Notes: generated by a model from the sequence alone, not told the origin. Numbered from the stretch's first letter, positions 18,698 to 26,467 are shown. The stretch: DNA of 64,000 bases from Rhizobium sp. SL42 (GCF_021729845.1 NZ_CP063397.1:262001-326000); one strand, 5' to 3'. Program-made: numbers and translations.

Positions 18698-20047
18698 ATG
18701 CGCTGGAAATCGACAGCCCTTGTATTGATCTTCGCCGCGGCGCTTGCCGGCTGCAATGACACGCTGGAAAGTGCAACCTACGATTCCCCCAAGGTCTCCA
18801 ACAAGATCCAGCAGCCGCTTCCGGCGCGCCTGGTCGCGGAGATCCAGAAGAAGGGCATGGATCGCAACGCGCCGATCATGCTGCGCATCTTCAAGGAAGA
18901 AGGTGTGCTGGAAGTCTGGAAGGCCAAGACCAACAATCGCTTCGACAAGGTCGTCGAATACGACATCTGTGCCTGGTCTGGCCGTCTCGGCCCCAAGGTC
19001 AAGGAGGGCGACCGGCAGGCGCCGGAAGGCTTCTATCCGCTGACGCCTTACCACCTCAATCCGAACTCGAAATATTACCTCGCGATCAATACCGGGTTCC
19101 CCAATCGCTTCGACCAGGCTAACGGCCGCAGTGGCTCCAACCTGATGATCCACGGCGCCTGCTCGTCATCGGGCTGCTATTCGATGACCGACGCGCAGAT
19201 CCTCGAGATCTATGCCTTTGCCCGCGACGCCTTCAAGGGCGGCCAGCAGAGCATTCAGCTGCAGGCATTCCCGTTCCGCATGACGGCCGAAAACATGGCC
19301 CGTCATCGCCACAGCCAGCACTATGATTTCTGGAAGACGCTGAAGGTCGGCTACGACAATTTCGAAGTCACCAAGCGCCCGCCGGACGTCAATGTCTGCG
19401 AAAAGAAATATGTCTTCAATCAGCAGACGACCGATGGCAAGGGCTTCAACGCCCAGGCCGCCTGCCCGCCGATGTCGACGCCGCCGGCGCTCGAGATGGC
19501 ACTGGCAAGCTACAACAAGGAATACGATCGCAACTACGCCAAGGCGTTGAACAAGTTCGACGGCAAGATCTGGTATGATCCGAGCGAAGCCGAGCGCAAG
19601 GCGCTTGTCGCTGACCTGCGCAAGTCGCGGTCGCACGATCTCGCCTTTGCACCGACCGGTTCGGCGCTCGCAGCCGGCAAGCTGCTCGACATCGATGACG
19701 TCAATCCGACCGCGCTTGCAAGTGCGACTTCGGCTCCAGCGGCGATCAGCCAGTTGACCGCCAAGCCGCCGGCTGCCGGCACGACCGCAACCGCGGGCGC
19801 AACGGTGGCAGGCACGGCACAGACAACTGCACCGGTCGCAACCGCCCCGGCAGCGGCGACAGCAACCGCGACCGCATCAGCTGCTCCCGTCACGCCGACT
19901 GCCCCGACTGCAGCACCTGCACAGACGACGGTAACGACGCAGGCCGGACAGTCCGTCGTTCCGGTCCCGCAACCCAATCCGCAGACGGCGGAAACGACGG
20001 TCGCGGAAGCACCGGTGAAGAAGAAGCCGTTCTGGAAACTCTGGTAG
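18698..20047 (+). CDS. L,D-transpeptidase family lipoprotein (YkuD domain)
   Basis: A 449-residue predicted outer-envelope lipoprotein: signal ending ALAGC, then an L,D-transpeptidase domain about residues 40-190 with catalytic signature HGACSSSGCYSM (His and Cys). Such enzymes make 3-3 crosslinks or attach proteins to peptidoglycan; this form belongs to the murein L,D-transpeptidase (YafK-like) group. The last about 110 residues are a low-complexity Ala/Thr/Pro tail ending in VKKKPFWKLW. A TTG six bases earlier is an alternative start; the ATG has GAAAAGAG upstream. Confidence 0.85.
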   Translation: MRWKSTALVLIFAAALAGCNDTLESATYDSPKVSNKIQQPLPARLVAEIQKKGMDRNAPIMLRIFKEEGVLEVWKAKTNNRFDKVVEYDICAWSGRLGPKVKEGDRQAPEGFYPLTPYHLNPNSKYYLAINTGFPNRFDQANGRSGSNLMIHGACSSSGCYSMTDAQILEIYAFARDAFKGGQQSIQLQAFPFRMTAENMARHRHSQHYDFWKTLKVGYDNFEVTKRPPDVNVCEKKYVFNQQTTDGKGFNAQAACPPMSTPPALEMALASYNKEYDRNYAKALNKFDGKIWYDPSEAERKALVADLRKSRSHDLAFAPTGSALAAGKLLDIDDVNPTALASATSAPAAISQLTAKPPAAGTTATAGATVAGTAQTTAPVATAPAAATATATASAAPVTPTAPTAAPAQTTVTTQAGQSVVPVPQPNPQTAETTVAEAPVKKKPFWKLW

Positions 20048-20052
20048 TCGGC

Positions 20053-20286
20053 ATGACCGAACCCGTGCTCTACGACCTCAAGGGGCTGAAATGCCCCTTG
20101 CCGGTCCTGAAAACACGGCGGCGCCTCGCCCACATGCCGCCGGGCGCACTGTTGGTCATCGAGACCACCGACCCGCTGGCCGTCATCGATATCGCCCATT
20201 TCTGCCGTGAAGACGGACACGCCCTGCTGGAAACGCAGCCGCTCGACAGCGGCCACCGGTTTCAGATCCGCAAGGGCGGCGAATAG
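20053..20286 (+). CDS. TusA-like sulfur carrier protein
   Basis: A 77-residue single-domain TusA-family protein with the signature CPLPVLKTR, whose Cys (residue 14) would carry persulfide sulfur. TusA relays sulfur for tRNA 2-thiouridine or molybdenum cofactor use. It begins 5 bases after the L,D-transpeptidase stop, so it is probably cotranscribed. Which sulfur pathway it serves is not evident from the neighbours. Confidence 0.88.
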   Translation: MTEPVLYDLKGLKCPLPVLKTRRRLAHMPPGALLVIETTDPLAVIDIAHFCREDGHALLETQPLDSGHRFQIRKGGE

Positions 20287-20308
20287 AAGCGCCAGGAACG
20301 ATGGCGAC

Positions 20309-20375
20309 TAGAGCATTTCCAGCCGACGCGTGATCGCTTCGCGTCGGACAATGCGGAAAAACAAAGACTTAGAGC
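20309..20375. repeat. Rhizobial intergenic palindromic repeat (RIME-like)
   Basis: The segment starts TAGAGCATTTCCAG and ends ACAAAGACTTAGAGC, the outer ends I recall from a common rhizobial intergenic repeat. Inside, CCGACGCG (20323-20330) pairs perfectly with CGCGTCGG (20340-20347). It lies between tusA and the convergent CobW-family gene and supplies that gene's stop codon. Only one copy was noticed in the window. Confidence 0.6.
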
Positions 20376-21568
20376 CGGTAGCCCGGGATCGCCAGCGGAT
20401 TGTCGACCATCGCCGCACGATCCGGCCGGTCGATGCCGACCCGGCCGGTGAAGGCGCCGAACAGGTCCCGCACATAGTCCTCCGACAGATCCCGGGTGAT
20501 CAGCACCAGCCGCGTCTTGCGGTCGGACCCCTCGGGCCAGGCCGGCAGACGCACCGGCATATGGAAGATCGACTGCACCCCGTGCAGGACCAGCGGCCTG
20601 TCAGGCCGGTCGGTCAGGGCGACAATCGCCTTCATCCGCAACAGCTTTTCACCATGCGTCGACCGCAGCAGGTCGATGAACATGTTGAGCGCCATCGGAT
20701 CGATCGGCTGATCGTGGATGATCGAATAGGAGCGAATGGAATCACCGTGCCGGTTGACGTCATGATGCCCGTCATGGCCGTGATGGTGCACATCAGCATG
20801 CTCATGGTGGTGATGGTCATGATGGTCATGATGGTCATGGTCATGTTCATGGTCGTGGTCATGCCCGTGACCATCAGCATGAGCATGGTGCTCATGCGCC
20901 ACCTCGTCCTTCAGCCAGCGATCGACATCGGCGATCTTGGTCGCCGGGTCATAGAGACCGTTGACCAGGATAGAAGCGCTGCCGGCCTCGTCGGTATCGC
21001 CATCGGTGATCGGCGCACGCGGATTGAGCACCCTCAGCCGCGCGACCAGCGCCTTCGTATCGCCGGCTTCCGGTAGGGTGGTCTTTGTCAGGATCAGCCG
21101 GTCGGCAACGGCAATCTGCTTGTAGGCCTCGGTGAAGCCATCGATGTTCGACAATCCGTTGACGGCGTCGACGACGGTAATCACGCCGTCCAGATCGAAA
21201 TGCTGCGCGATCGCCGGATGGCCCATCACCGACTGCATCACCGGCGCCGGATCGGCGAGGCCGGTGGTCTCGATGACGATGCGCGACAGCGGCTTGATCT
21301 TGCCGGTCTGCATGCCGTCGACCAGTTCGGCCAGCGTATCGACCAGTTCGCCGCGCACGGTGCAGCACAGGCAGCCATCGGACAGTTCGACCACGGTGTC
21401 GCTGGAGGATTCGACCAGCAGGTGGTCGATGCCGACTTCGCCGAATTCATTGATGATGACGGCTGCGTCCTTCATCGCCGGATCCTTGAGGATCCTGTTC
21501 AGCAGCGTCGATTTCCCGGCGCCGAGGAATCCGGTCAGGATCGATACCGGGATACGTCCGATGCTCAT
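20369..21568 (-). CDS. CobW/COG0523 family GTP-dependent metal chaperone
   Basis: A 399-residue P-loop GTPase: Walker A GFLGAGKSTLLN, the family metal site CLCC followed by TVRGEL, and IETTGLADPAP. Between the GTPase and the CobW C-terminal domain lies a long run of His/Asp (about residues 230-280, mostly HD and HH pairs), a likely zinc-binding linker. Members deliver zinc or cobalt; zinc is more likely here given the linker, but this is inference. Start chosen at ATG 21568; a GTG at 21583 is possible. It follows the carboxypeptidase gene by 42 bases. Confidence 0.85.
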   Translation of the reverse strand: MSIGRIPVSILTGFLGAGKSTLLNRILKDPAMKDAAVIINEFGEVGIDHLLVESSSDTVVELSDGCLCCTVRGELVDTLAELVDGMQTGKIKPLSRIVIETTGLADPAPVMQSVMGHPAIAQHFDLDGVITVVDAVNGLSNIDGFTEAYKQIAVADRLILTKTTLPEAGDTKALVARLRVLNPRAPITDGDTDEAGSASILVNGLYDPATKIADVDRWLKDEVAHEHHAHADGHGHDHDHEHDHDHHDHHDHHHHEHADVHHHGHDGHHDVNRHGDSIRSYSIIHDQPIDPMALNMFIDLLRSTHGEKLLRMKAIVALTDRPDRPLVLHGVQSIFHMPVRLPAWPEGSDRKTRLVLITRDLSEDYVRDLFGAFTGRVGIDRPDRAAMVDNPLAIPGYRL

Positions 21569-21610
21569 GTCTTTCACTTTCACTCAGAAGATCCCGCCGA
21601 TCGCGGCAGA

Positions 21611-22738
21611 TCAGAAGGTCGGCCGCGGCCGCGGGATCGGCACATTGGCGATTTCGCTCATCTGCGCCCCGCCCTTGGTCTTGTCCTTGCCCTTCTCCGC
21701 CGGCTCTCCGCCGGAAATAAGGCCGGCATAGCTGAAGCTCGGTTCGTGATCCATTTCATGGATATAGGGCGACAGCAGCTTCATCCGCCCGACCTCGTCG
21801 CGTCCCTCGCTGCGAACCTGGCGGGCCTTCGGGTTGCAGATCTCGCTGCTGATATCCACCACCTGATCGAGACCTTCCCCATAGGGCTGAAGGCTCTCCA
21901 GGCGCCCGCCGGCCTTGGACGTCGTCAGCCCCTTCTGCAAAAGGTCCGCGGACTGGTCGGCACGCGCGCCGAGGCTGTCGGCGCCGAGCACGACCGAAAT
22001 GACGGTACGCCCGTTGCGGGTCGCCGACGAGACCTGATTGAATCCGGAGGCGCAGATATAGCCGGTCTTCATGCCGTCAGCACCGTCGAACCGGCCGACC
22101 AGCAGATTGTAGGCGGCATAGTTCTTCTTGCCGGTCGTCACGCCTTCGAGCGCGAAATAGCTGGCATATTCGGGGAAATCGCGACGGATGGCGGCAGCCA
22201 GCAGGGCAAGGTCGCGCGCCGTGGTATACTGCCCCTTGCCCGGCAAGCCGTTCGGATTGACGAAGCGCGACGAGGTCATGCCGAGCGCCATGGCATCGGC
22301 ATTCATCCGCGCGACGAAGCGCTCCTCGCTGCCGCTCACCGTCTCGGCGATCGCAACAGCGATGTCATTGGCCGACTTGACGATGAGGAGCTTGAACGCG
22401 CTGTCGAGCGTCAGTTTCGAGCCTGGCTTGAAATAGGTCTTGCTGGCCGGTTCGGCAGCCGCATGAGGGCTCATCGTCACGATGCTCTGCAGCGACAGTT
22501 CACCCGCCCGGATCGCCTTGAAGGCGGTATAGGCCGTCATCAGCTTGGTCAGCGAGGCGGGATACCACTTGCGGAAGGCTTCCTGATGTTCGATCACGCG
22601 GCCGCTCTTGACATCGACGACGATCATCGGATTGGCCACGGCGAAATTCGGCACGGCAATCGCCGACAGACAGGCAACGACCGCAACGCGGCGCAACGCT
22701 CCTGCTGAGGACAATATGCTTGGAAACTTCGTGGACAC
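21611..22738 (-). CDS. D-alanyl-D-alanine carboxypeptidase
   Basis: A 375-residue penicillin-binding protein (S11 family) trimming the terminal D-Ala of peptidoglycan pentapeptides in the periplasm. Signal peptide ends VPNFAVA; the catalytic motifs are SLTK, SAND and KTG (in GMKTGYI). The frame runs to 22858, but a GTG at 22738 preceded by AGAGGA eight bases away gives a proper signal peptide, so it is preferred. The C-terminus is a Pro/Arg-rich tail. Divergent from the M20 hydrolase gene. Confidence 0.9.
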   Translation of the reverse strand: MSTKFPSILSSAGALRRVAVVACLSAIAVPNFAVANPMIVVDVKSGRVIEHQEAFRKWYPASLTKLMTAYTAFKAIRAGELSLQSIVTMSPHAAAEPASKTYFKPGSKLTLDSAFKLLIVKSANDIAVAIAETVSGSEERFVARMNADAMALGMTSSRFVNPNGLPGKGQYTTARDLALLAAAIRRDFPEYASYFALEGVTTGKKNYAAYNLLVGRFDGADGMKTGYICASGFNQVSSATRNGRTVISVVLGADSLGARADQSADLLQKGLTTSKAGGRLESLQPYGEGLDQVVDISSEICNPKARQVRSEGRDEVGRMKLLSPYIHEMDHEPSFSYAGLISGGEPAEKGKDKTKGGAQMSEIANVPIPRPRPTF

Positions 22739-22894
22739 GACTTCAATCCTCTCACATTGGGGATATCTCGCATTCGGCATCTGTTTGCCGTAGCAACGCA
22801 AGCAATGGCAAAGCCTATTGAATACGTCAATCAGGAGGCGCACATTCCGCGCCGACAATCACGTGATCCGCAATGCACCGACCAGGACAGCCAC

Positions 22895-24058
22895 ATGCCA
22901 ATTCTGAACCGCGCCGCCGAACTCCAATCGGAGGCCACCGAATGGCGCCGCCATCTGCACGCCCATCCCGAAATCCTCTATGACGTTGAAAATACGGCCA
23001 GCTTCGTCGAGCAGAAGCTCAAGGAATTTGGTGTCGACGAGGTGGTAACGGGAATTGGTCGTACCGGTGTCGTCGGCGTGATCAAGGGGCGCGGCCAGGG
23101 CGATCGCGCGATCGGGCTGCGCGCCGACATGGATGCCCTGCCGCTCACCGAGATCACCGGCAAGCCCTGGGCATCGACGACCGAAGGCCGGATGCATGCC
23201 TGCGGCCATGACGGCCACACCGCCATGCTTCTCGGCGCGGCGAAATACCTGGCCGAAACCCGCAATTTCCACGGCAACGTCGTGGTGATCTTCCAGCCTG
23301 CGGAAGAAGGCGGACGCGGAGCGCTGGCCATGGTCGAAGATGGCCTGATGGAGCGCTTCGGCATCGAGGAAGTCTATGGCATGCACAATATGCCCGGCAT
23401 GGCGGCCGGCAGCTTTGCCATACGCAAGGGCGGTATCATGGCCGCACCCGACAAGTTCGCCATCAAGATCACCGGCCGCGGCGGCCATGCCGCCGAACCG
23501 CACAACACCGTCGATACCATCGTCGTCGGCGCACAGATCGTCGGCGCGCTGCAGACGATCGCCGCCCGCAACGCCAATCCGCTTCGCTCGGTGGTGGTCT
23601 CCGTTACCCAGTTCCACGCCGGCACGACCCACAACATCATCCCGGAAGAGGCCTTTCTGACCGGCACTGTGCGCTCTCTGGACGAAACCGTGCGCGACCT
23701 CGCCGAAAGACGCATCGCCGAACTGGCGCACGGGATCGCTGCGGCAAACAGCGCAAAGGCGGAATTCGAATATGAACGCGCCTGCCCGGTGACCGTCAAT
23801 CACCCATCCGAGACCAACCATGCCGCACAGGCGGCCATCGACATCGTCGGCACGCAGAATGTCGATACCGATGTCGACGCCTCCATGGCGGGCGAGGATT
23901 TCGCCTTCATGCTACAGGCGCGGCCCGGCGCCTATATCATGATCGGCAACGGCAATTCGGCAGGGCTTCACAACCCGGCCTATGACTTCAACGACGAGGT
24001 GATCGGCCACGGCATTTCCTACTGGGTGCGCCTGGCCGAGCGACGCCTAACCGAATAG
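22895..24058 (+). CDS. M20 family amidohydrolase (hippurate hydrolase / aminoacylase type)
   Basis: A 387-residue zinc-dependent peptidase-fold amidohydrolase. Metal-binding stretches are ACGHDGHT, FQPAEEGG and the later GEDF; the dimerisation domain follows KITGRGGHAAEPH. Such enzymes remove acyl groups from amino acids or conjugates such as hippurate; the natural substrate is not shown. Start ATG 22895 has an AGGA site; upstream frame to 22757 overlaps the divergent gene region and is ignored. Confidence 0.88.
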   Translation: MPILNRAAELQSEATEWRRHLHAHPEILYDVENTASFVEQKLKEFGVDEVVTGIGRTGVVGVIKGRGQGDRAIGLRADMDALPLTEITGKPWASTTEGRMHACGHDGHTAMLLGAAKYLAETRNFHGNVVVIFQPAEEGGRGALAMVEDGLMERFGIEEVYGMHNMPGMAAGSFAIRKGGIMAAPDKFAIKITGRGGHAAEPHNTVDTIVVGAQIVGALQTIAARNANPLRSVVVSVTQFHAGTTHNIIPEEAFLTGTVRSLDETVRDLAERRIAELAHGIAAANSAKAEFEYERACPVTVNHPSETNHAAQAAIDIVGTQNVDTDVDASMAGEDFAFMLQARPGAYIMIGNGNSAGLHNPAYDFNDEVIGHGISYWVRLAERRLTE

Positions 24059-24101
24059 TTGCCTTTGGTCGATGCAAGCACGGCCGGACAAGCAAAATCA
24101 C

Positions 24102-24130
24102 TTGGCTTGCCGGCTTTGCTTTTGTATGGA
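24102..24130 (+). promoter_or_regulatory. Promoter of tRNA-Arg
   Basis: TTGGCT (24102-24107) and TATGGA (24125-24130) are 17 bases apart and end nine bases before the tRNA 5' end, as expected for a tRNA gene. Confidence 0.55.
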
Positions 24131-24139
24131 GAAGATAGT

Positions 24140-24216
24140 GGTCCCGTAGCTCAGCAGGATAGAGCATCAGATTCCTAATCTGAGGGTCACGCGTTCGAAT
24201 CGCGTCGGGATCACCA
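24140..24216 (+). tRNA. tRNA-Arg (anticodon CCU)
   Basis: A 77-base cloverleaf folds fully: acceptor GGTCCCG with CGGGATC, D stem GCTC/GAGC, anticodon stem TCAGA/TCTGA with loop TTCCTAA (anticodon CCT in DNA), T arm ACGCG-TTCGAAT-CGCGT, discriminator A and encoded CCA. It reads AGG codons, rare in GC-rich rhizobia, and is often used by integrating elements, but no integrase or duplicated 3' end was found nearby. Confidence 0.97.
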
Positions 24217-24344
24217 TTTGACCAATTTTCGTCTGTAGACATTGAAGGGTTGTATTCGGGCTGGAAACAGTCATGATGGCAACTTACGCAACGCCGACGT
24301 TTTGTGTTCCAAACGCGTCAGCCTTGAACGGGAGGAGGCCAATC

Positions 24345-24581
24345 ATGGCATCTGTATCCCTCGGCTCTTCGGCTCATGAAAAAGCCGACATCGTCGAACG
24401 TGCGGTAAGACGGATCAGTCGCCAGGAAAATTTGATCCTCGATACAAAACAGGCCGACAATGCCACCGCCTTACTGATCTATCTGGTCGAAAGCGGCGTT
24501 CAGGATGAGGACGAACTGGTAGAATTCGCCTCGCTTGCCAAGGGAAAGCGGTACGACCCCGCTGACGGCAGCTTCACCTGA
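24345..24581 (+). CDS. Small conserved-looking protein, unknown
   Basis: A 78-residue soluble protein with two amphipathic helical stretches (ADIVERAVRRISRQENLI and ATALLIYLVESG) and an acidic segment. No family recognised. The ATG at 24345 has a strong GGGAGGAGG site; an in-frame ATG at 24273 is ignored. It is followed at once by a strong terminator, so it is a monocistronic unit at the edge of the stress-response island. Function unknown. Confidence 0.6.
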   Translation: MASVSLGSSAHEKADIVERAVRRISRQENLILDTKQADNATALLIYLVESGVQDEDELVEFASLAKGKRYDPADGSFT

Positions 24582-24583
24582 AA

Positions 24584-24615
24584 GGGCGTCGCACTCTTTG
24601 GAGTGCGCCGTTTTT
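24584..24615 (+). terminator. Rho-independent terminator
   Basis: Starting after the stop at 24581, GCACTC (24591-24596) pairs with GAGTGC (24601-24606), extended by outer GGCG/CGCC pairing, and is followed by TTTTT (24611-24615). Confidence 0.8.
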
Positions 24616-24656
24616 GGGATGACCTATCGGGTCATCCAGCTCACGCTTCATCCCGA

Positions 24657-24812
24657 CTATCGGTCATCCTTGCCATAGATTTCGCCGGTCAACGCATCCC
24701 GGCGATAGCGAGCGCTCGTGTAGAGACGCATCTGCATCATTCCATAGGCAATGACGGCACCGACGACGACAGGGCCAAGCAGAAGCACCAGAAACCAGAG
24801 AAAGTTGGACAT
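24657..24812 (-). CDS. 51-residue membrane protein, unknown
   Basis: Found by reading the minus strand. ATG at 24812 follows a strong GGGAGGAG ribosome site and the frame ends in TAG at 24657-24659. Residues 4-24 form one hydrophobic helix (FLWFLVLLLGPVVVGAVIAYG), then a basic tail with MRLYTSARYRR and GEIYGKDDR. No known domain. Strong ribosome site and codon use support a real gene, on the same strand as the NepR-like gene. Confidence 0.7.
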   Translation of the reverse strand: MSNFLWFLVLLLGPVVVGAVIAYGMMQMRLYTSARYRRDALTGEIYGKDDR

Positions 24813-24890
24813 CCGCTCTCCTCCCAAGCGAATATTTCAGCTTCTTCTTACTTACCAAATCCCAATGCAAGAGTCTCTAAAAACCGCCGG

Positions 24891-25076
24891 TCAGGCATCT
24901 TTTTCACGGGCAGACTTCTCTTCGATGGCCGACTGCAGCTCCAGAGCAAGCTCGATCAGGCGGTCCGGTATCGGTTCGCGCGTGTGCTCGCACATCAACA
25001 GATCGAGCTTTTCCCGAACAATGCCTCCGGTACGATTGCGGCGTCCTGCCCCGGACGCCCCCGTTGTCTTTACCAT
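24891..25076 (-). CDS. NepR-like anti-sigma factor
   Basis: A 61-residue protein. The C-terminal half (about 22-55) resembles NepR, the anti-sigma factor of the alphaproteobacterial general stress response: hydrophobic helix KLDLLMCEH, then EPIPDRLIELALELQ, matching the family's EPVPDRF...LL pattern. ATG at 25076 has a strong GGAGGA site. The same frame opens at 25223 with an ATGA overlap on the upstream gene, which would add 49 residues; I prefer the short form by its length and ribosome site. It lies near an EcfG-type sigma gene but on the other strand. Confidence 0.6.
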   Translation of the reverse strand: MVKTTGASGAGRRNRTGGIVREKLDLLMCEHTREPIPDRLIELALELQSAIEEKSAREKDA

Positions 25077-25219
25077 TCGGTCCTCCGATACTGATGTCTT
25101 CACGCGCTGCTCTCTCTTTACTATCTGCCAGTCAAGCCTTTTACGAAACAGGGGCGAGTGCGGTTCATCAAAGATAAGCGCCCTTCGGGCGATGAACATG
25201 CGATCGTCATGCGGCTTCG

Positions 25220-25555
25220 TCATGCCTCGCCAAGCTTCAGTTCCGGGAATTTTGCAACAAGCGATACATAGTCGCGAAAGGGCTGCGATGCGCCACTGAG
25301 AATGACGCTGACATTGTCGTCGGTTCCAACCGGCGTGTCATGTGAGACATCGGTCCGATCACCATTGGCAAGAATGAGGGTCGCGCGTGATTTGAACCCT
25401 TGCTTGAGCAACCAGTCACGCGGCACATGCAGACTGACGCTTGCCTGGTATCGCCCGTCGACCTCTTCCGCGGCCACCTGGTAGGCCACCGGTGAAAGCC
25501 GCTCCCCAATCAGGATCTGCCCCTGTCCGTCGGCGTTTTCGAGGTGTCTGGCCAT
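25220..25555 (-). CDS. Unknown 111-residue protein, EcfG-type promoter
   Basis: A soluble 111-residue protein with no recognised domain; it has the stretches ISLVAY-like RLSPVAYQVAA and NGDRTDVSHDTPVG, suggesting a small beta domain. ATG at 25555 has AAGGAG six bases upstream (an earlier in-frame start at 25594 is less likely). A GGAAC-N16-TGTT motif lies upstream, so it may belong to the general stress regulon. It is probably cotranscribed with the NepR-like gene. Function unknown. Confidence 0.6.
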   Translation of the reverse strand: MARHLENADGQGQILIGERLSPVAYQVAAEEVDGRYQASVSLHVPRDWLLKQGFKSRATLILANGDRTDVSHDTPVGTDDNVSVILSGASQPFRDYVSLVAKFPELKLGEA

Positions 25556-25618
25556 CGCTCGCTCCTTCTCGTTGCCCGTGCCGGTATCCGTCATTGCACG
25601 ATGAGGTCATGTGGAAAG

Positions 25619-25643
25619 AACACTTCCCGCTGGCAGTTGTTCC
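25619..25643 (-). promoter_or_regulatory. EcfG-type promoter for the minus-strand pair
   Basis: Read on the minus strand: GGAAC (25643-25639), 16 bases, TGTT (25622-25619), near the EcfG/RpoE2 consensus GGAAC-N16-CGTT. Transcription would start about 55 bases upstream of the 111-residue gene. Confidence 0.55.
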
Positions 25644-25873
25644 CGCCAACCGTTCCGCCAGGGCGGTCAACCCGCGGCGGAGGGTGAATGCCGCTGCGGC
25701 AAACCGGCAGTGTCAGCGCGCGAGGTGATAGACCCGGCAACCCGTCGATCGGAGTACGGAACGACGGTGAATGGTGGCCGCCTCGGGCTGTCCCGGCGCG
25801 GTGCGGGACAGCCCGAGGCAGCCCTTTACGATTGCGGCCGCAACCGGACGTGGGTGCGCTGTGGGCCACGTGG
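25644..25873. other. Noncoding part of the 25556-25932 gap
   Basis: The 377-base gap between the 111-residue gene (25220-25555) and the sigma factor gene holds two EcfG-type promoters (listed separately), facing outward, and between them a long inverted repeat at 25780-25819. No other gene or RNA was recognised; no start with a ribosome site was seen on either strand. Confidence 0.5.
25780..25819. other. Perfect 15-bp inverted repeat upstream of the sigma factor gene
   Basis: GCCTCGGGCTGTCCC (25780-25794) and its exact reverse complement (25805-25819) flank a 10-base loop. There is no U run, so it could be a small-RNA hairpin, a terminator-like barrier between divergent units, or a regulator site. 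Confidence 0.6.
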
Positions 25874-25898
25874 GGAACTATGCGTATGGCGATGCGTT
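25874..25898 (+). promoter_or_regulatory. EcfG-type promoter of the sigma factor gene
   Basis: GGAAC (25874-25878), 16 bases, CGTT (25895-25898): an exact match to the EcfG/RpoE2 consensus. Transcription should begin near 25905, which implies autoregulation of the downstream sigma factor. Confidence 0.7.
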
Positions 25899-25932
25899 TC
25901 CGATCCATTGCATCTGATAGTTACCGTGGAGG

Positions 25933-26451
25933 ATGGCGAACTTGTCGATCCGTAGAGCCGAGCTTGCCGCACAGTCCGACGTTGTCGACCTCATTCCGGC
26001 ATTGCGTGCCTTTGCCCGCACCTTTTGCCAGAAGCCCGAGGAAGCTGACGACCTGGTGCAGGAGACATTGATGAAGGCCCTGGCCAATCTCGACAAGTTC
26101 GAGCCCGGCACCAGGCTCAAGTCGTGGATCTTCACCATCATGCGAAACACCTTTTGCACCCGCATCAAGAAAAGCAGCCGCGAGAGCATCGGCCTGCCGG
26201 ACGCGATTGCCGCAGGTCTGGTGACCGAGGCAAGCCAGGATTGGGTCGTGCAAGCCGATGAGGTCCGCCGGGCCCTCGAACGCCTTCCCGCGCACCACCG
26301 CGAGATCCTGGTGCTGATCGTCATGCTTGGCGAGCGCTACGAGGATGCTGCCGTCATTTGCGGCTGCGCCGTCGGCACGATCAAGAGCCGCCTCAACCGC
26401 GCCCGCGAACAACTGAGACGGGAACTCGGAGAGACCGACCAGGACAGGTGA
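25933..26451 (+). CDS. EcfG/RpoE2-type sigma factor of the general stress response
   Basis: A 172-residue sigma-70 family ECF protein: region 2 with FARTFCQKPEEADDLVQETLMKA and LKSWIFTIMRN, region 4 with RLPAHHREILVLIVMLGE and AAVICGCAVGTIKSRLNRAR, closely like EcfG. The ATG at 25933 directly abuts the GGAGG site, so the in-frame TTG at 25942 (169 residues) with nine-base spacing may be the true start. Preceded by an exact EcfG-type promoter. No phyR gene is in the window and nepR is on the other strand, so this may be a paralogue rather than the primary EcfG. Confidence 0.8.
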   Translation: MANLSIRRAELAAQSDVVDLIPALRAFARTFCQKPEEADDLVQETLMKALANLDKFEPGTRLKSWIFTIMRNTFCTRIKKSSRESIGLPDAIAAGLVTEASQDWVVQADEVRRALERLPAHHREILVLIVMLGERYEDAAVICGCAVGTIKSRLNRAREQLRRELGETDQDR

Positions 26452-26467
26452 TCCGGATGCGGATCAC
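26448..26467 (+). other. Hairpin overlapping the sigma gene stop
   Basis: GTGATCCG (26448-26455) pairs with CGGATCAC (26460-26467) across a GATG loop. It is an 8-bp perfect stem without a T tract at the end of the sigma factor gene. Confidence 0.5.

Noticed and set aside
20780..20895. Short tandem-looking run of catgatgg-type units
   Set aside because: It codes the His/Asp linker of the CobW-family protein; the periodicity comes from His and Asp codons, not from a noncoding tandem repeat.
24140..24216. tRNA-Arg as a possible attachment site of a genomic island
   Set aside because: No integrase gene, no duplicated 3' end of the tRNA and no shift in gene type or base composition were seen beyond the small stress genes.
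25758..25782. A further GGAAC on the plus strand at 25758
   Set aside because: The bases 16 downstream are CGCC, not CGTT, so it does not fit the EcfG-type promoter.
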